This document shows positions 58,192-58,371 of a stretch of DNA of 58,371 bases, one piece after another. The notes beneath the pieces are model-generated. The model did not search any database and was not told the origin of the DNA. It saw only the letters and a list, made by a program, of their open reading frames with translations. The stretch is from Candidatus Omnitrophota bacterium (lineage in GTDB: Bacteria; Omnitrophota; Gorgyraeia; Gygaellales; Profunditerraquicolaceae), in the NCBI GenBank assembly GCA_023229385.1, contig JALNZI010000007.1, positions 1 through 58,371 of the forward strand, in the 5' to 3' direction. The first letter of the stretch is position 1. Every line of letters begins with the position of its first letter. A program made the translations under genes and the position numbers.

Positions 58192-58371
58192 CGAGTTTGT
58201 TAATCTTTGGTTTCATTTTATATCCAAAGTCCAGACTGTATATCCTTCCGTTCTGGAAGCCCTTGTCAGTCGTTCGAGCGTATGAATTAACATTGACGCT
58301 TCGGTCTTGTCCTCGTAAGGATATTAACCGAAATTCGGGTTGTGCATTAGAAAGTTCCTTTTCTAATGGGC
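58192..58371 (-). ncRNA. Group I intron 1, 3' part plus terminal overlap
   Basis: 58192-58244 is the 3' part of intron 1, containing part of the S-like segment and P9, and ends at TCG before exon 2. 58245-58371 duplicates 1-127 and should be counted once in the circle. Confidence 0.85.

Noticed and set aside
58245..58371. Terminal direct repeat as a viral packaging repeat or att site
   Set aside because: The same 127 bases occur internally at 57899 and belong to a group I intron. The length fits an assembly overlap.

Overview
The window is strongly AT-rich DNA and appears to be one complete circular element of about 58.24 kb. The first 127 bases are repeated exactly as the last 127, and a spliced reading frame runs correctly only if the two ends are joined. 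Archaeal features dominate. TATA boxes (TTTAAA or TTTATAAA) lie about 25 nt before many start codons, which implies leaderless mRNAs. Many small proteins begin with pilin-like MNKKG or MNKGG signals, and long operons are stitched together by ATGA overlaps. With the virion-type proteins, tyrosine integrase, DNA methyltransferase, homing endonucleases and phage-type hypotheticals, this reads as a virus or virus-like plasmid of an uncultured archaeon. The style suggests a DPANN-type host, but that is inference. I see no DNA polymerase, recognisable Rep protein, reverse transcriptase, rRNA or CRISPR array.

Layout. (1) 1-2425: divergent promoters. Leftward runs the gene for a tiny two-helix membrane protein that spans the contig junction. 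Rightward runs an operon of a ribbon-helix-helix-like protein, a zinc ribbon, a membrane protein, a coiled-coil protein and a P-loop ATPase that could be the packaging or assembly motor. (2) 2426-3440: about 1 kb with no gene, carrying scattered AAGGCATT motifs. (3) 3441-6869 (+): small proteins, two larger phage-type hypotheticals, a hairpin-rich spacer, a tRNA with anticodon CAU and a short basic protein. (4) 6878-36951 (-): a long early-type region. It holds a cytosine methyltransferase, dozens of tiny zinc-ribbon and membrane proteins, an integrase, HNH nucleases, a PTP-like protein, a TraB-like protein, an SPFH protein, a winged-helix regulator, a phage RAMP-like protein, a C-type-lectin-like protein resembling diversity-generating-retroelement targets, and a family of modular proteins sharing linker cassettes. 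(5) 37344-57683 (-): a late or structural region with pilin-like virion candidates, large secreted or membrane proteins of 677, 1136 and 1235 residues, small basic peptides and several homing endonucleases.

The main find is that the tiny membrane-protein gene at the junction is split by two almost identical group I introns of 196 and 202 nt. Removing them gives a clean 72-residue protein with two hydrophobic helices, reminiscent of major capsid proteins of spindle-shaped archaeal viruses.

Two promoter classes divide the element. A late type, ACCTCTA-N-TATTTAAA, precedes the intron gene and the structural operons. An early type, GTTACAAGTATTTATAAA, precedes accessory operons. Other notable structures are three loci of 5-bp-period degenerate repeats with a shared end, and two endonuclease genes with the same 3' end fused to the opened 5' ends of different genes.
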